DNA from: Endomychus coccineus
Taxonomy: Eukaryota > Arthropoda > Insecta > Coleoptera > Endomychidae
Length of the DNA stretch: 64,000 nucleotides
Assembly: GCA_958510875.1 (NCBI GenBank)
Contig: OY294070.1
Coordinates: 48,388,078 to 48,452,077 of the forward strand
Direction of reading: 5' to 3'
Part shown: in pieces, positions 10,433-22,496 of the stretch
Numbering within the stretch: position 1 is the first letter of the stretch
How the letters are laid out: each line of letters begins with the position of its first letter
The notes under the pieces: model-generated
What the model was told of the DNA's origin: nothing
Database searches by the model: none
Seen by the model: the letters and a program-made list of their open reading frames with translations, nothing else
Position numbers and translations under genes: made by a program

Positions 10433-11989
10433 TAGATACGGGCACTTCCATGCGCGAATTATACCAGCCCCATCAGTCCATAGTATGCAACTGAAATACT
10501 TAGCATAACATTGAATTTGACTAGGTAGAATCCATATTCATAATCTATAAATTCGTTTACACTATTACCCTTTTAATAATTAATAATTTCAAGTGGAAAA
10601 AAAGGATGAAATCGAGAACTAAATTATTATTATTACGTTCTACAGTGGTACCTCATATCGAAACATTTGAATTGTACCTTGTTGTTTTTGTAAACAAATG
10701 AGTATTGCTTTTAGATATTTTTATTATCCATATTTTAGTAAAATTAGAGGAGCTATTTTTATCTGGGATTGCTGAATATACTAAAGAGCATCGTAATAAT
10801 AATGAAGATAATAATGGTTTACTTCTTATTTATTAAATTGTTAAATTTGCAAACTAATTCCTCCAGCAGTCTCTAAACAATTTTCTCTCTAATCGGATGA
10901 TTTTAATTTATGAGAGAAACGTGTCTAAACTAATAGTCTTGTTTACTTACATTGTTATCTAATGAACTATTATTATTAATATTATTTCGCATTCAGTGCA
11001 AGTCACATAAGTTATTTTCTAATACAGCGCCTTGAAGACGGGACTGTTAACTTACTATCAATTGTATTGCAATATACTCTTGGTGAAAATAGTAATGAAT
11101 CATGATTTGATTATCTATTACAACGCTTGAGTGAGTTTCGCTAAATTATTATCAATAATGTCGATTTGCTCTGAATAATCAATGAATGACAAGCTGGAAT
11201 TTCCTTGAATCACGTAGAAAATATAATTGCTGGAATATTATGTTCATAGTGAGACAAACTGAGAAGTTCAACCCTTCCTTCATTTCATCAGTGCGGTCGA
11301 TGTCAAAATAGAACTTGAAAACTAATCAGCCTATAACTTCTTAGATTTGACAGTCTGAATGTGCTTATTTCCTGATTTTATCGTGGAAATGTTTTTAGTA
11401 TAAGTTTGTATTCCAGAGAATTTATAGTTTGTATAAATAAAAGTCAATTTCGGATGCTAACACTAACAGGTTAAACAAAACGGAGCAGAAATTTACTGTG
11501 AGTTATCGTTATCCGTGGTTTGCACTGGTCATGCAGATATTTGTTAGTATTGATAAATATGTACAGAGGACTTAATGGGTAGGAACCCACCACTTGTTTA
11601 TAATATACCGTCGGTAGGGTAAAGATACGCCTGCACTGTTACAAGTAATATAATAATAAAAAAGGGAAACTGGATATTTCGCAGCCCCTTATTTACAATA
11701 TTGAACTGAATTTGTAACTGACAATAATAATTTACTTAACAAGTTTAACTATGATTGTTATATATTTTCATGTAACTGAACAGAATGCTTTCTCATAATA
11801 CGCAAGCAACAATTTTTAGTTTCACGCATTGTTCAATCGACAATATGGACAATTTAATGATAGAGTTGTCTTGCGGTAGTAATTTTCAATTTCATGGTAC
11901 GAATTAGTGCTGTCAATTTGGAGAAAATACTACAAAAACGAAAAAATGACGCAATTAAGTTACCAACTGAGTTGAATGCTTTATATTTA
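10433..11989. other. AT-rich stretch, nothing recognised
   Basis: About 1.5 kb without convincing coding sequence or repeat ends. A block near 11470-11510 loosely resembles one near 63400-63440, but over too short a length to name. Confidence 0.5.
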
Positions 11990-12768
11990 AATTTATAAAA
12001 GTTATGGAAATAAAACCACTAACTTACACTAAATAAACAATGAATGTTTTTATTATCCACTATTGCTTATATACGTTTCAACATACAGTGTCATCATCTG
12101 AGCTAAGTTATAAACTAAAGTTACATTGACAGAGAACGGCTTTATACTATAATACTATATTTATAGTATCGAAACACAATAAAACAGTCGCATATAAAAC
12201 GTCTAATAATTTGCACAAATTCATGAATAATTCTAAAACAAGTAGAGATAAATTTAAAAATCTCGAATTTACAAGTTATGTTGTGATCACTGTAATCCTT
12301 TGTATATTGGCAAAATAGGTAGTAGAATTTACTAGAGATTTCAAGAACACATTGAAAAAGACCGATTTGACGTATGCTATCATCTAATCGAACATAACCA
12401 TAATTTCACTCACGATCCCATACCGAAAGGAAGGGCTCGAATATATTGGAATCATTGAAAATTGTCAAACATGTTAAAGACAAAAAAAAACTAATTTTAA
12501 ATGATCAATTGGACATTTATCATTCACCAATTATTAATCATTTCTTTAGTAGTTCTTCAAATGTTCTGTAACTAATAGTCTTCCTCTCCACTTAAGTATA
12601 GTCATTATAGTATAAAGCCGTTCTCTGTCAATGTAACTTTAGTTTAAAACTTAGATCAGATGATGACACTGTGTGTTGAAACATATGTAAGCATTAGTGA
12701 ATAATAAAAACATTCATTGTTTATTTAGTGTAAATTAGTGGTTTTATTTCCAGAATTTTATAAGTTAA
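11990..12768 (+). mobile_element. Penelope-like element, family F, with inverted tail at both ends
   Basis: About 170 bp at the left (11990-12165, minus orientation) and right (12595-12768, plus) are inverted copies of one tail. Between them lies a decayed endonuclease on the plus strand (KLCCDHCNPLYIGKIG at about 12265-12320) and a C-terminal remnant. Both tails carry a ribozyme-like motif with the box changed to CAGATGA, hairpin ACAC/GTGT, GAAA, and a palindromic ACATATGT in the right copy. Confidence 0.75.
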
Positions 12769-12830
12769 AAATGAATTCTTAATGGCGAAACTATTCAATA
12801 TTATATTTAAATTATTGGGAATAGGTCACA

Positions 12831-13515
12831 TTAACACATATATCATATGTATTCTCGTCTTAACGTACGTTTCGGTTTCTCGACCATCATCAGAAGACTT
12901 TCGAAAACTAATTTACATCAACTATAGCGCGAGACTCCTTAAACTAATTCACTAAGTACTGAGCGTCTTTATCGCTTTAATTTCAATTGAATTTGTCTAC
13001 GTCGCAACAACGACCGAAACACGAAAGACCGAAATTGTAACGCATTGATATGATATGAAAAATATATGAAGTATTAGAAAACCACTTCAAAGTAATGTCT
13101 CAATAGTTGAAAGCATAATTACTCGAGAAAGAAGCAAAGACATCTGAAATCCCTTTGAGTCAAGTAGGCACGATGTTAAACATATGTATTTGAGATTTTT
13201 ACGATAGCAAAGGCTGTACCAAAATTCAAAATTCCTTATTTACTGTATCGGCTTGCTTTTTATCTACACACAATTTTAAACATTATATAGAAAAATAATA
13301 ATTAAATTTATATAAATTTGACCTAATGAATGCATATCGGTTCTGTGATTAACAGACGTTTCATGTGAATCATCTCCGGAATACATCTTTCATAACAATT
13401 GGTTTCTTCTTCTTCTAAAATATTAACATTTTGATAATCAAACTGATGGTTTTAATCAGAAATCAAAGTTTTAGTTTTTAGTACTATACTTATGACCATA
13501 CATTAGTTTTCTAAA
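12831..13515 (-). mobile_element. Penelope-like element, family B, 3' part (degenerate)
   Basis: Minus-strand copy with the B tail, the PEMIH..KR region and decayed endonuclease sequence. It abuts a plus-strand B tail (13516-13712), forming another inverted pair. Confidence 0.72.
12856..12898 (-). ncRNA. hammerhead ribozyme motif, PLE-B tail (intact core)
   Basis: Minus strand: GTCTT, CTGATGA, T, hairpin GGT/ACC, GAAA, the palindrome ACGTACGT starting in GAAA, T, AAGAC. Helix I pairs perfectly over five bases. Helix II is shorter than in the copy at 8577 because one base pair is lost. Confidence 0.7.
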
Positions 13516-13712
13516 TATTGTATTTATAATGTGTTACCATTCAATGTTTCATGTTTCGTTCGTTGTTGCTATGTTTAGAATTTCTATTGAAATTAATGTT
13601 CAGTGCCTAGTGCAATTAGTATAAGGAATCTCTAGCTTTAGTTGATGTGATTTCAAACGTCTTCTGATGATGGTGGTGAGAACAAAACGTACGTAAAGAC
13701 GAGAATATACCG
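13516..13712 (+). mobile_element. PLE-B tail fragment, inverted partner
   Basis: Plus-strand B tail containing CTGATGATGG...CGTACGTAAAGACG. Helix I is kept but helix II and the GAAA box are mutated (GAGAACAAAACG), so the ribozyme at 13657-13701 is probably inactive. Confidence 0.65.
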
Positions 13713-13715
13713 TGT

Positions 13716-14402
13716 TTCAGTTTGTTTCCTTTTAATTTCTGATTAATATATTTGACTTTAGATGCATCTTTATTACTGATTTGTTTTTTATTAGACAAAG
13801 AGTGATTTACCGATTTCTAAATTTGTTAATTTGAAATAATTCACGTCAATACTCCAAAGCTATAATTCTACTTCAGCAATACTAGTTTCTAGGAAGGTGA
13901 TATTTTCAATATAAGGAGAATACTTTGGTTCCTTATTTAATGAACAAAGTTCTTCCTTTGAAAACTTGATTTTGATTAATAACTGTGTCACTAAAATTGA
14001 AATTTATTATTTGTTGGGGGTTGTTATCGACGTCAGGTTTACATTTAATAAAATTATTTAACTTCTTCGTTTCTGTGAGATATTTAGTATGAACGAATTT
14101 ACTAACGGAATCTTTAACATAACCAAAAATGCATCGAATTCGACATGATGGAGTTCATAAGATAATTCAGAGTGTAATACCTTTAAGGAGTGTGAAATTA
14201 CTGAACGTTTTCTGTAGATTCCATTTTCTATCTTAAGCCAGAGGACCCTCGCTTTTTTTTTACTTCAAAAGCCGTACCACCAGACCCACCGGTAGTTCCT
14301 ACACTACAGGTTCAGCTTAGTGATCTACATATTCTAAGTACGTTCCTGTAGGTGGTGTAAAATTTAAAAGTACCACCGGTCGTGATGTAAGGGTAGAGCA
14401 AA
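13716..14402 (-). mobile_element. PLE-D 5' module, inverted copy
   Basis: This block matches 15815-16470 in reverse orientation over about 650 bp with many small differences. In the plus copy the block leads directly into the PLE-D RT, so this is an inverted copy of the element's 5' region. It ends inside ACCACCGGTCGTGAT. Short reading-frame pieces are present but heavily broken. Confidence 0.75.
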
Positions 14403-14830
14403 TATGGACAGATGAACCACATTTTACTCGACGTGGATTTTCACAATTTACGTTTATGGGCAAATGAATACCCTCATGGTACAAAATCTAGGAATTTTTG
14501 GAAACTAATCATGAAGACATGTGGGAGGAAATACTACTAAATGAGAGAACAAATGCATGGATATAACTGCTAAATAAGTGCGGTGAAAGATGGATTGGTA
14601 GAGGTGGTTCATTTGCATGGTTTCCTCGATCACCTGACCTACATCCTCTGGCCTTTTTTACTTGGGGTTATTTGAAAATAAAGTTTATGCCACGCCGGTT
14701 CAATATAGAGAAGATCTACTGAATCGTATTCCAACAGCTTGTGGTGAATTAATAATAACATGTTAATTGGAACAAGAAGGTCGTTGAGAAATCGATGTGG
14801 TCGTTTCGTTGAAGTTAATGAATGTTATAT
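14403..14830 (+). pseudogene. DDE transposase remnant
   Basis: Conceptual reading, with several stops and frame changes, gives WTDEPHFTRRGF (first catalytic Asp region), NLHLWANEYPHGTKS, RWIGRGG, FPRSPDL and NKVYATPVQYREDLLNRIP. Family knowledge: insect DDE transposases of the Tc1/mariner superfamily have TDEA..F, then QQDGA, then WIGRGG..PRSPDLTPLDFFLWG. The second-Asp block (QQDGA) is not recognisable here. The gene is dead. It is related to, but distinct from, the remnant at 52612-53370. Confidence 0.65.
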
Positions 14831-15352
14831 TTTGAGCATTTATTATGAATTATTATTTTTAATTGTTACCAATAAATAGGTATTCAAATATTATTTTACT
14901 TTTTAAATAGCCTTTCTCAAAAGAAATTCCATAAGATAACCCTAATTAGAAAAGACGAAATAGCTCGAACGGGAAGCTTATATAAGTGAAATTTATCAAG
15001 AATTCTTTTTTATAAAAAATAAATCAAAGTTCTTAAATCTGCATACAATAATTCCCGACCATTGGCGTAGTAGTTTAAGGAGTTTAAATGCGTACAAAAC
15101 CCCATAACTACGCTACTGTATATTTGTCTCGAAAGAATTATGTCACAAAAAAATTTAGTAAAACTGAAGTGTACCAAGTTTGAGCTAAACATTTTTATTT
15201 GAAGATAATGAAGAAAATGTAATAATTTTTCAATACCCTACCCTCTCCCTAAATCTCGAAAATGATTTAGAGAAAAATTTTATATGAAAGACCCCTATTA
15301 TTTTTAGAAGTTCTATCGTTTACCGATGAAGGAAAAAACTGAAACACCCTGT
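14403..15352 (+). mobile_element. DDE transposon remnant 1 (Tc1/mariner-like, insect type)
   Basis: Broken plus-strand transposase sequence is followed by noncoding DNA ending GAAACACCCTGT (about 15337-15350), a terminal repeat type common in this transposon group. The left terminus is missing; the copy starts at the junction with the inverted PLE-D module. No target duplication was found. Confidence 0.6.
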
Positions 15353-15420
15353 TTAAGACATATTTGTTAATGTGACCTATTCCCAAGAATTTACGTATAA
15401 TTCATACCTGGGTCAAGAGA
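15353..15420 (+). mobile_element. PLE-B terminal tail fragment
   Basis: TTAATGTGACCTATTCCC and the following bases match the terminal block of PLE-B copies at 10380, 12835 and 54470. Only the last about 65 bp are present, next to the DDE remnant. Confidence 0.6.
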
Positions 15421-15814
15421 CATCATTATGTTGAATACCAACTATATTCGTCATCAGCAATAATTGCGAATTACGATGTCAAATACTGCGACAGTGTTAC
15501 TGTTGTCAATTAGTGTAAAGATAACTACGCTATTAATTATTTCAATGAAGTTTAATCGATTAAATAATTTACAATATGATTGGCACTAGATTTGACAATT
15601 TTCAAATGAAAAAGTGCACCAATAATTAATTATGAAACATGAACTACATGTTAGTGCCTAATCGGTGCCAGGAATTGCCCATAAAAAAATTTGAAAAACG
15701 GAATACCCCCAACATATCATTATTCATCATAAACAACATTATTGCGATTCTAATTTTAAATTCAATCATGAGTTATTATTGCTTTCTAAGTGATATAAAC
15801 AATGTAATGAAAGT
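15421..15814. other. AT-rich spacer, nothing recognised
   Basis: Lies between the arms of the PLE-D inverted repeat. It holds only a short AT-rich frame at 15639-15833 without similarity. Confidence 0.45.
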
Positions 15815-18145
15815 TGATTTCTCTACCCTTTAATCACGACCGGTGGTATTTTTAAATTTTACATCACTTACAGGACCGTATTTAGAACCTGTAGTGCAAG
15901 AACTACCGGTGTGTTTGGTGGTATGGCTTTTAAAGTAAAAAGAAGCGAGGATCCTCTGGCTTAACCAAGAAAATAAGAATCTCTACAGAAAACGTTCAGT
16001 GATCTCACACTACTTGAAGGTACACTTTGAATTATCTTATGAACTCCATCATGTCGAATTCGATGAATTTTTTGATTATGTTGAAGATTCCGTTAGTAAA
16101 TTCTTTCATACTGAATAACTCGCACAAACAAAGAAGCTAAATAATTTTATTAAATGTAAACCTGACGTCGATAACAACCCCCAACAAATAATAAATTTCA
16201 ATTATTAAGTGATTAATTAAAATCAAGTTTTCAAAGAAAAACTTTGTTTACCAAATGAGGGACCAAATTAATTATTCTCCACATGTTAAAAATATCACCT
16301 TCCTAGAAATTAGTATTGCTGAAGTAGAATTATAGCTTTAAAGAATATTCACGTGAATAATTCCAAATTAACAAAATCAGAAATCGGTCTAATAAAAAAC
16401 AAATCAGTAATACAGGTGCATCTAAAGTCAAATGTATCAATCAGAAATTAAAAGGAAACAATTTAACCCTCACGAAGACAGACAAATCAAATCCAATAAT
16501 AATCATGCCTAAACAATATTATGAGGATAGAATGTCAGTATTTATTCAAGCTGAATTGAGCGAAATACAAAAAGATCCAACTATACCTTTTTAATTAAAA
16601 ACAAAACAATTCTTACAAAATATTCGAGATTTTACAGTGGTTTCGATAAATATAAAGTTATTAACAGTAATCCATGCTCTTCTAAAGTAATAAAGATAAT
16701 ACCCATATACGAGCTGTAGTATCTTACATTAATAGTCCAAGACGAGAACCTGCAGTCGAATTAAATCAAAAATTCAAAAAATTTGCTACTTTAAAACCTA
16801 AATTTACTGTAAAAAAACTTACTCGACTTGTCTGAACATGTCAAATAACGCTATTAACCAACTAATGAGTTTCTAGCTTCTTATGATGTTTCCAAATATT
16901 CCAACATAATGTAAGTCTCTGATCAAGAACATTTTAGATAGATCACATATTAGACCTTCGATTCATAATGAAATAGAACTTGTGTTTGACCTATGATTAA
17001 GTCAAAACCATTATCAGTTTAATAATAAATGTTATGTGCAAAATTCAGGTCTTCTTAAGGGTAACCTGTTGAGTCCACTATTAGCAGACATTTTCATGTC
17101 TTATCTAGAGGACAAAATTATGAACTGTATATTTGTTAAAAATCTCATTTTGATGTAGATACGTAGAAGATGTACTTGCCTTCTTCAAAGGCACATCTAG
17201 ACAATTAAATTCCCTACTTTAAAAATTAAATTTACGTTGGAAACTGAAAAAAATGGAAGAATCAACTTTTTAGACTTAACTAATACGTGACCATAATAGT
17301 ATAACAACATTTACATAAAACCCACGTACAGACCACTATTCTTACTTCATCGTTTATCATAGCTATAAATTAGCACCATATCACTCAATGTTACATAGAC
17401 CATTTTCAATATCATTGCCAAAAGAACATTGAATGGAACACAATAAAACAAATAGCTATCATAATAATGCATTTTCGGTAGATCAAATAACAAAATTAAT
17501 TAATCGCAAACCACAACAATGAACTTATTACAATATTTACCCGTACATAAAACACTTAGATGTATCAAAAAAATTCATTTCTATGATGTATTTTTGTCCC
17601 GTAAGCGAAAACATTGCTAACATTTTATCACGCCTTAATAATCTTAAATTCAGTTTCAAACCAGAAAATAAACTCTGCCATCTTTTATGTAAAAACAAAA
17701 AAAAACAATAAATATAATAAACCTGGAGTTTATAAGCTAATGTGCCCGAACTGTGATAACTTTTATATAGGTAGAACTTGTAATTTTAGATTCAACCTTT
17801 GTTAACTATTTTTTACAAACAGGGTCTCACCTTTCCTAATTTAAATAGTCTAATCGATCACCAAACCAAGAGTATCAAATTAACTGCATTGGAATCAATA
17901 GTGATTTATGAAGCTGTTAGAAATTCCTATAACAATATCCTAAATGATCAATTTACACCTATCCCATAGTGACCTTATCCTTTGTCTTTCAAAGCACGGT
18001 TTACTTCATAATTTTGTATCTGTTTGATAATGGGACTTCTGTGTTGAAACTATAGCAACGTTTTCATGTTATTATTAAAAGTGGCATAAAAACAAAGTAA
18101 TTGTAAGAACAATTACAAAGTAATTGTTCTTTCATTTAATCGTTT
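15815..18145 (+). mobile_element. Penelope-like element, family D, most complete copy
   Basis: Runs from the ACCGGTGGTATTTTTAAATT 5' module through RT, connector, endonuclease and tail, ending AATTGTTCTTTCATTTAATC. The tail recurs at 25705-25800, in reverse at 59215-59320 and as a scrap at 23120-23163. The tail motif TTTGATAATG..GTTGAAACTATAG is a decayed hammerhead: the box is TTGATAA instead of CTGANGA. The 5' module is duplicated in inverse orientation at 13716-14402. Confidence 0.78.
16440..17965 (+). pseudogene. Penelope-like reverse transcriptase/GIY-YIG pseudogene (PLE-D)
   Basis: In order, with frame changes and stops: LTLTKTDKSNPIIIMPKQYY (the TKADKGN block near the PLE N-terminus, about 16450), FLASYDVSKY (RT motif A, degenerate, about 16870), SGLLKGNLLSPLLADIF (about 17045), RYVEDVLAFF (catalytic motif, about 17157), a connector near 17310-17450, YKLMCPNCDNFYIGRTC (endonuclease, about 17730), and FLQTGSHFPNLNSLIDHQT downstream (about 17810). 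The catalytic YVDD reads YVED, changing an essential Asp to Glu. It cannot be functional. The protein would reverse-transcribe and nick like the PLE-A product. Confidence 0.8.
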
Positions 18146-18463
18146 TAAAGTTTAATTAATTGTAGGAAATTTTCCTGTTCCTACGGTATTTAGAAGTACT
18201 GATGAGATGAGAATAAAAAGAATTGAAAATCATTCAGGCATTCAGCACAATTTATCAACATTGCTATGAACAATTACTCTTATGTAAAATTGTACTAAGA
18301 ACGGCCTTGTCTCCAAAGTGGGTTCCGTACGCAGTTATGCACGCACGCACATACAGACATCGTCTCCAAAAAGTTGACATGGATTCAGGAAGGCTCAAAA
18401 CTGATATTTCTACGAGAATCAGAAAAAAAATTAGGGCCAATTAGGTACAATATTTCTCTTATA
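18146..18463. other. spacer before mariner
   Basis: No recognised coding sequence. Contains a short frame at 18223-18444 without similarity. Confidence 0.45.
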
Positions 18464-19686
18464 CGAGAGCAAGGTGAAAAGTCCCTGAAAAATGAAAAAA
18501 GAAATGATTCATTTGGTCAAAAATCATATTATCTCTCAACATAATCTTCTTGTAGCCCGATACACTTCGTCCAACGTCTTTCTAATTTTTCGATCACTTC
18601 CAAATAATACGATTTCGGCAGTCCTTCGAAATAGGCGTATGTTTCAGCGATGACTTCATCGTTGAAGCCAAATTTCTTTCCGTCGAGCCATTTCTTCTAG
18701 TTTGGAAATGGATAAAAATCGCATGGGGGCAAATCTGGAGAATATGATGGATGACGAACCAATTCGTAACGCAATTCATGCAATTTTGCCATTGTGACTG
18801 CGGACTTGTGCGCCGGTGCTTTTCTAGGTAAAAGAGCACTTCTTTCATTGACAAATACGGCCGCTTTTACTTCAAATCGGCGTCGAATCGATCCAACAGT
18901 TTTGCATAATATACACTGGTGATCATTTTGCCTGTGCATCCCAAAAAACTGTCGCCATGACATTACTGGCCGATAAACCCGCTTTGACCTTTTTCGGCTT
19001 CGATTCGTCAGGATAAGTCCACTGTTTCGACTGTTCTTTGGTCTCTGGTGTGTTGTGATGGTTCCATGTTTCATCCCCGGTTACGAAACGGCGCAAAAAG
19101 TCGCGCTTGTTGTCAACAGGGAGCAAATGTGGCACCCATCGGACAGATAGCTTTCTCATATTCAAAAATGTATGCAAAATGTTCCGTACCCGTTCGGTTG
19201 AGATGCCCATAGCCTCAGCAATCTCGTGCACTTAAACTCGCTTATCGTCCAATATCATACCATGGAATTTATCCACGATTTCTGGCGTTGTAACCTCAAG
19301 CGGACGGGACTACCAGAACGTTCGGCGTCCTTTGTGGTCAAACTATCACAACGAAAATCAGTAAACTACTTGTTAATTGTTCCAATTGATGCTGAAGAGT
19401 CCCCATAATGTTTAACAAGCGATGCTTTGGTTCGCGTAATGTTTTTTCCACGCAAAAATAATGTTTAATTAAGGCGCGAAATTCACTTTTTTCCAAGTTT
19501 TTACAAAAATCTTCAAGGTTGCTTGCTTTCGATGGATGTCAAAACAGAATCGAATGACATGTCAGTCTGAAAATTTTAATACGTTCTAGTTAAAGTTGTT
19601 ACATCACAAATGTCACAAGTGATTTTCTATTGTGTCGCCATCTGTTTAATTTTTCAGGGACTTTTCACCTTGCCTCTTCCTACTCG
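18464..19686 (-). mobile_element. mariner transposon (degenerate)
   Basis: Inverted repeats: the left end has AAGGTGAAAAGTCCCTGAAA at 18471 and the right end carries its complement, ending at about 19672. Outside these, CGAG...CTCG continues the repeat, with a 7-bp difference between sides. TA dinucleotides flank at 18462-18463 and 19687-19688, as expected for mariner. Length of about 1.2 kb is normal. Confidence 0.85.
18529..19560 (-). pseudogene. mariner transposase pseudogene
   Basis: About 344 codons from an ATG at 19560 to a TAA at 18529-18531, close to the usual mariner length, but with several stops and frameshifts. Recognisable parts: HEIAEAMGISTERVRNILH (helix-turn-helix), RWVPHLL, VTGDETWNHH (first catalytic Asp), ASNVMATVFWDA, APAHKSAVTMAKLHELRYEL and YSPDLPPCDFYPFPN (third catalytic Asp). 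The second Asp, normally in a QDNAPAH block, is lost: that stretch reads RKAPAHKS. The protein would cut and paste the element at TA sites; this copy cannot. Confidence 0.85.
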
Positions 19687-20085
19687 TACAGATAATGAGA
19701 GAAGTAAAAAACAACACAAAGTTGAGATTCTATGTTCCCAAAGATGAAAAATTAGTATTTCAATTTATAAAATAACATCGTAATTTTGAGTATTAACATG
19801 TTGGGCATATGAAAAGATTGTAGCAAACAAACAAATTTTACTTATATTTAATTCAGATGCAGTACTTTTCCGAACAATCGAACTCAAAATGGAAATGTCA
19901 AGATAATTTGAAAGAAAATGCATTGAATAGAAATTCTTATTGGTAGTTAAACCAGGCATATAGTTCTATAATGGCCAGAAGACTTTACCAATTTTCCATT
20001 ATTAAATTTATTTGTTAGTACCTCTCATCCTACTATATGCATACCTCACTCATCCCCTCTTTCTTAATCTTGATTTTAATATTGA
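19687..20085. other. AT-rich spacer, nothing recognised
   Basis: No feature seen. Confidence 0.45.
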
Positions 20086-20175
20086 AGTTATACACCATAG
20101 TTTGTAAAACCATTGTCTGATAAAGTCACTGTGGCGAAACATGTCACGTTTTGTTTAATAAAAATGAAGTTTGTG
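20086..20175 (+). mobile_element. PLE-E tail fragment with decayed hammerhead motif
   Basis: CTGATAAAGTCACTGTGGCG, then AAACATGTCACG at 20117-20148. The order box, hairpin, GAAA and palindromic ACATGT is kept, but the box reads CTGATAA (essential G changed). Sister tails lie at 40136-40262 and 48640-49062. Confidence 0.6.
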
Positions 20176-20394
20176 AAAATTTATTATAAGTGTATTTTGA
20201 AAAAAACCGAAACCATAGATCTTCATTTACCAAAATAAATGTGTTTGATTGTGATTTTTAAATTCATAAATTAATATCGAGAAAATAATACAATTGTTGT
20301 TTTGTTTTTCTATCGAAAATTCGATGTTAGGATGGAACACAACTCATTGAAAGAGGTAGAAAAAGTGTAGAGCTGGCGGAATGTACCTAATCCA

Positions 20395-20641
20395 GCTTCA
20401 ACAATTTCACGAATTGCTAATAAACATAGTCTTTCCATTTATCATAAACCTACATACACCGATATAACAATTTACAGTTTACACCCAGATCACATGAATT
20501 GGCAGCGTACCTACCAATCAATGATTAACAATCTAGTAAATAATCCACTTTCCGATGAAAATTACAATTCGGAAATCTACAAAATGAAAGCAATTGCAAT
20601 CAACGATGCCTACGGACCAAATATAATAGAGTTCTGAAACA
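20395..20641 (+). pseudogene. Penelope-like RT connector fragment, interrupted by hAT copy 2
   Basis: The plus strand reads YHKPTYTDITIYSLHPDH, then YQSMINNLVNNPLSD, then MKAIAINDAYGPNIIEF. These are the YRKPTxTD block and the helical connector that follow the RT core in PLEs. The frame is open for over 70 codons up to the hAT insertion at 20642, and the element resumes at 22497. Confidence 0.72.
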
Positions 20642-22496
20642 CAGTGGCGGCTCGTGAATTTTTGAGAGAGGAGGCTGGACATAAAACGTTTTTGTAAAAA
20701 TATACTCTATTCACAGCCTTTTAACCTTTGCACAGCGACCGTACCAGCTACTTCAGTGACAAAATTAATTGTTACCCAGCAAGAACCAACGTGGAGATAT
20801 AGAGTTTCTCTTGCCAAAAATTTTTTTGTTCATTTTTTGTCTTTTATTTTTTTTGGATTTTCAATGTTTTTTCTTTTTTTTGGAATTTTTCATATTTTTT
20901 TTTTTATTAATTTTTTTATTTTTTTTTATATATTAACGGAATTCTACGGTCTTTAGTTTGCGAAAAATGATCAATAATATTATCAAAAAATGTATCATTT
21001 TGTTTTAAGTGTTTTACTAAATCTTTTTCAATAGATATTAAACTAACATTGTATAAACGATTTTGGCCCATTGTATTTGGCATGTAAGTTTTTATTCGTT
21101 TGGGAGTAGAAAATGATCTCTCCACCGATGCCGACGTGACAGAAATGGTGACTGTCAAACAAAGTAGTTTATAAAATTGAGGTAAAACTTGTTGCAAATT
21201 ATTGTCTATCATATATTTTATCATATCGGCGTGACTGTCGTACTGGCCTAAAATATCTTTATCCGAGTATATAACGCATAATTCATTGTGCCGTGCTATT
21301 TTATCAAAAAATTTATATTTTAGAACTAAGTTATGTGGGGAACTCTTTTGAAAAAGATTCGAAAAATCTTCTATTCGTCAAGTCAAAAAACTTCAATTCA
21401 TGTAAATCGGAAATTCGAATCTCAATTTGACCTTTAATAGTATCTAAAATTTCATAAAAAAGTTGTTTATACTTAATGTAGTTTCTTGTCTACCAAATTA
21501 TATGTTTTCCTCCTTTTCGCGGGAGGAGCCTCATCAGTTGAAAATTTTTCAAATAAAATATTAAAATGAAATTCTGTATTACGGAAACTTGAAATTTTTC
21601 CAATGAGATGTTTCAAACGATCTCTTGAATTTATGTTGTAAAATTTGAAAAATAAGATCAGTTTGTTCAAATATTAATCTAAAATTATCAAGAAAAAACA
21701 AAAATTCTTCATTTTCTAAATAAGATTTCAAACCAACAGCAGCATTTAATGAAACCTGATCTGTTGAAAAGTCATCACTGTTTAATACTAAATCAAATTT
21801 TTCAATTAATTTGTCTTTATTTTTATGGATGGTAAATACTGCACGTGATGTAAAATTCCATCGAGTTGGAGCATTACAGGGAAATCAATGATTTTTTTAA
21901 AACTTCGTCTTGTCAATACTACTATTAGTATTAACAATGATCGATTTTGATAATTACCTGACATTACTAATCCTTTCAAATCCGGTAAAGGCCGTTTATT
22001 TAAAAGAAACACTTTTATCATATGTTAATCCAGTAAATAGATTTTCTAAAAGGCAGCAACTAACTCACTAACATTCATTTTAAATTTACAACAGACAACA
22101 ATCTAACCTTATTTGGCGTGACAACACATAAACAATCAAGCACTGACTGACCTACTCAGCAGTCGGCAGAACGCACGTCTCGTATGTCATAGATTGCTAG
22201 CGGCTGCCGCAGGCTAGCCTCCAGAGGATGTTGCCGTTTTCGCTTACCCAGTTGGCGTTCGGAATGGTCGGAAAAACGGCAACTGCGTTGAACAACACAT
22301 GCTCAGCGTTTGAGATATATAGAGAGTCTAGCCTCAGGGCACTGTTGCCAGATTAAAAATAACTACTGAGAACGGGGAATTAATTGTAAAATTTTAAAAA
22401 TTATCACAGAAACAGGAAATAAAATGGAGAATGATCATTAAGATAAATTGGTGAGGAGGCTGAGCCTCCTTAGCCTCCTTCGAGGCGCCGCCACTG
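20642..22496 (-). mobile_element. hAT DNA transposon, copy 2 (most complete)
   Basis: Ends are CAGTGGCGGCTCGTGA on the left and CGCCGCCACTG on the right. GAAACA lies flush against both termini, a 6-bp match where 8 would be expected, so the duplication has probably decayed. The element is inserted in a PLE. At about 1.85 kb it is collinear with copy 1 but retains more of the transposase. Confidence 0.85.
20916..22021 (-). pseudogene. hAT transposase pseudogene
   Basis: Reading 5' to 3' on the minus strand: KRPLPDLKGLVMSGNYQNRS, a region that in a shifted frame gives RWNFTSRAVFTIHKNKDKL (the TRW-type motif of hAT transposases), a Phe-rich helical segment, then MIDNNLQQVLPQFYKLLCL and SVTSASVERSFSTPKRIK (C-terminal dimerisation domain). 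Stops and frameshifts separate the pieces. The enzyme would move the element by cut and paste with 8-bp duplications; this copy is inactive. Confidence 0.8.
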
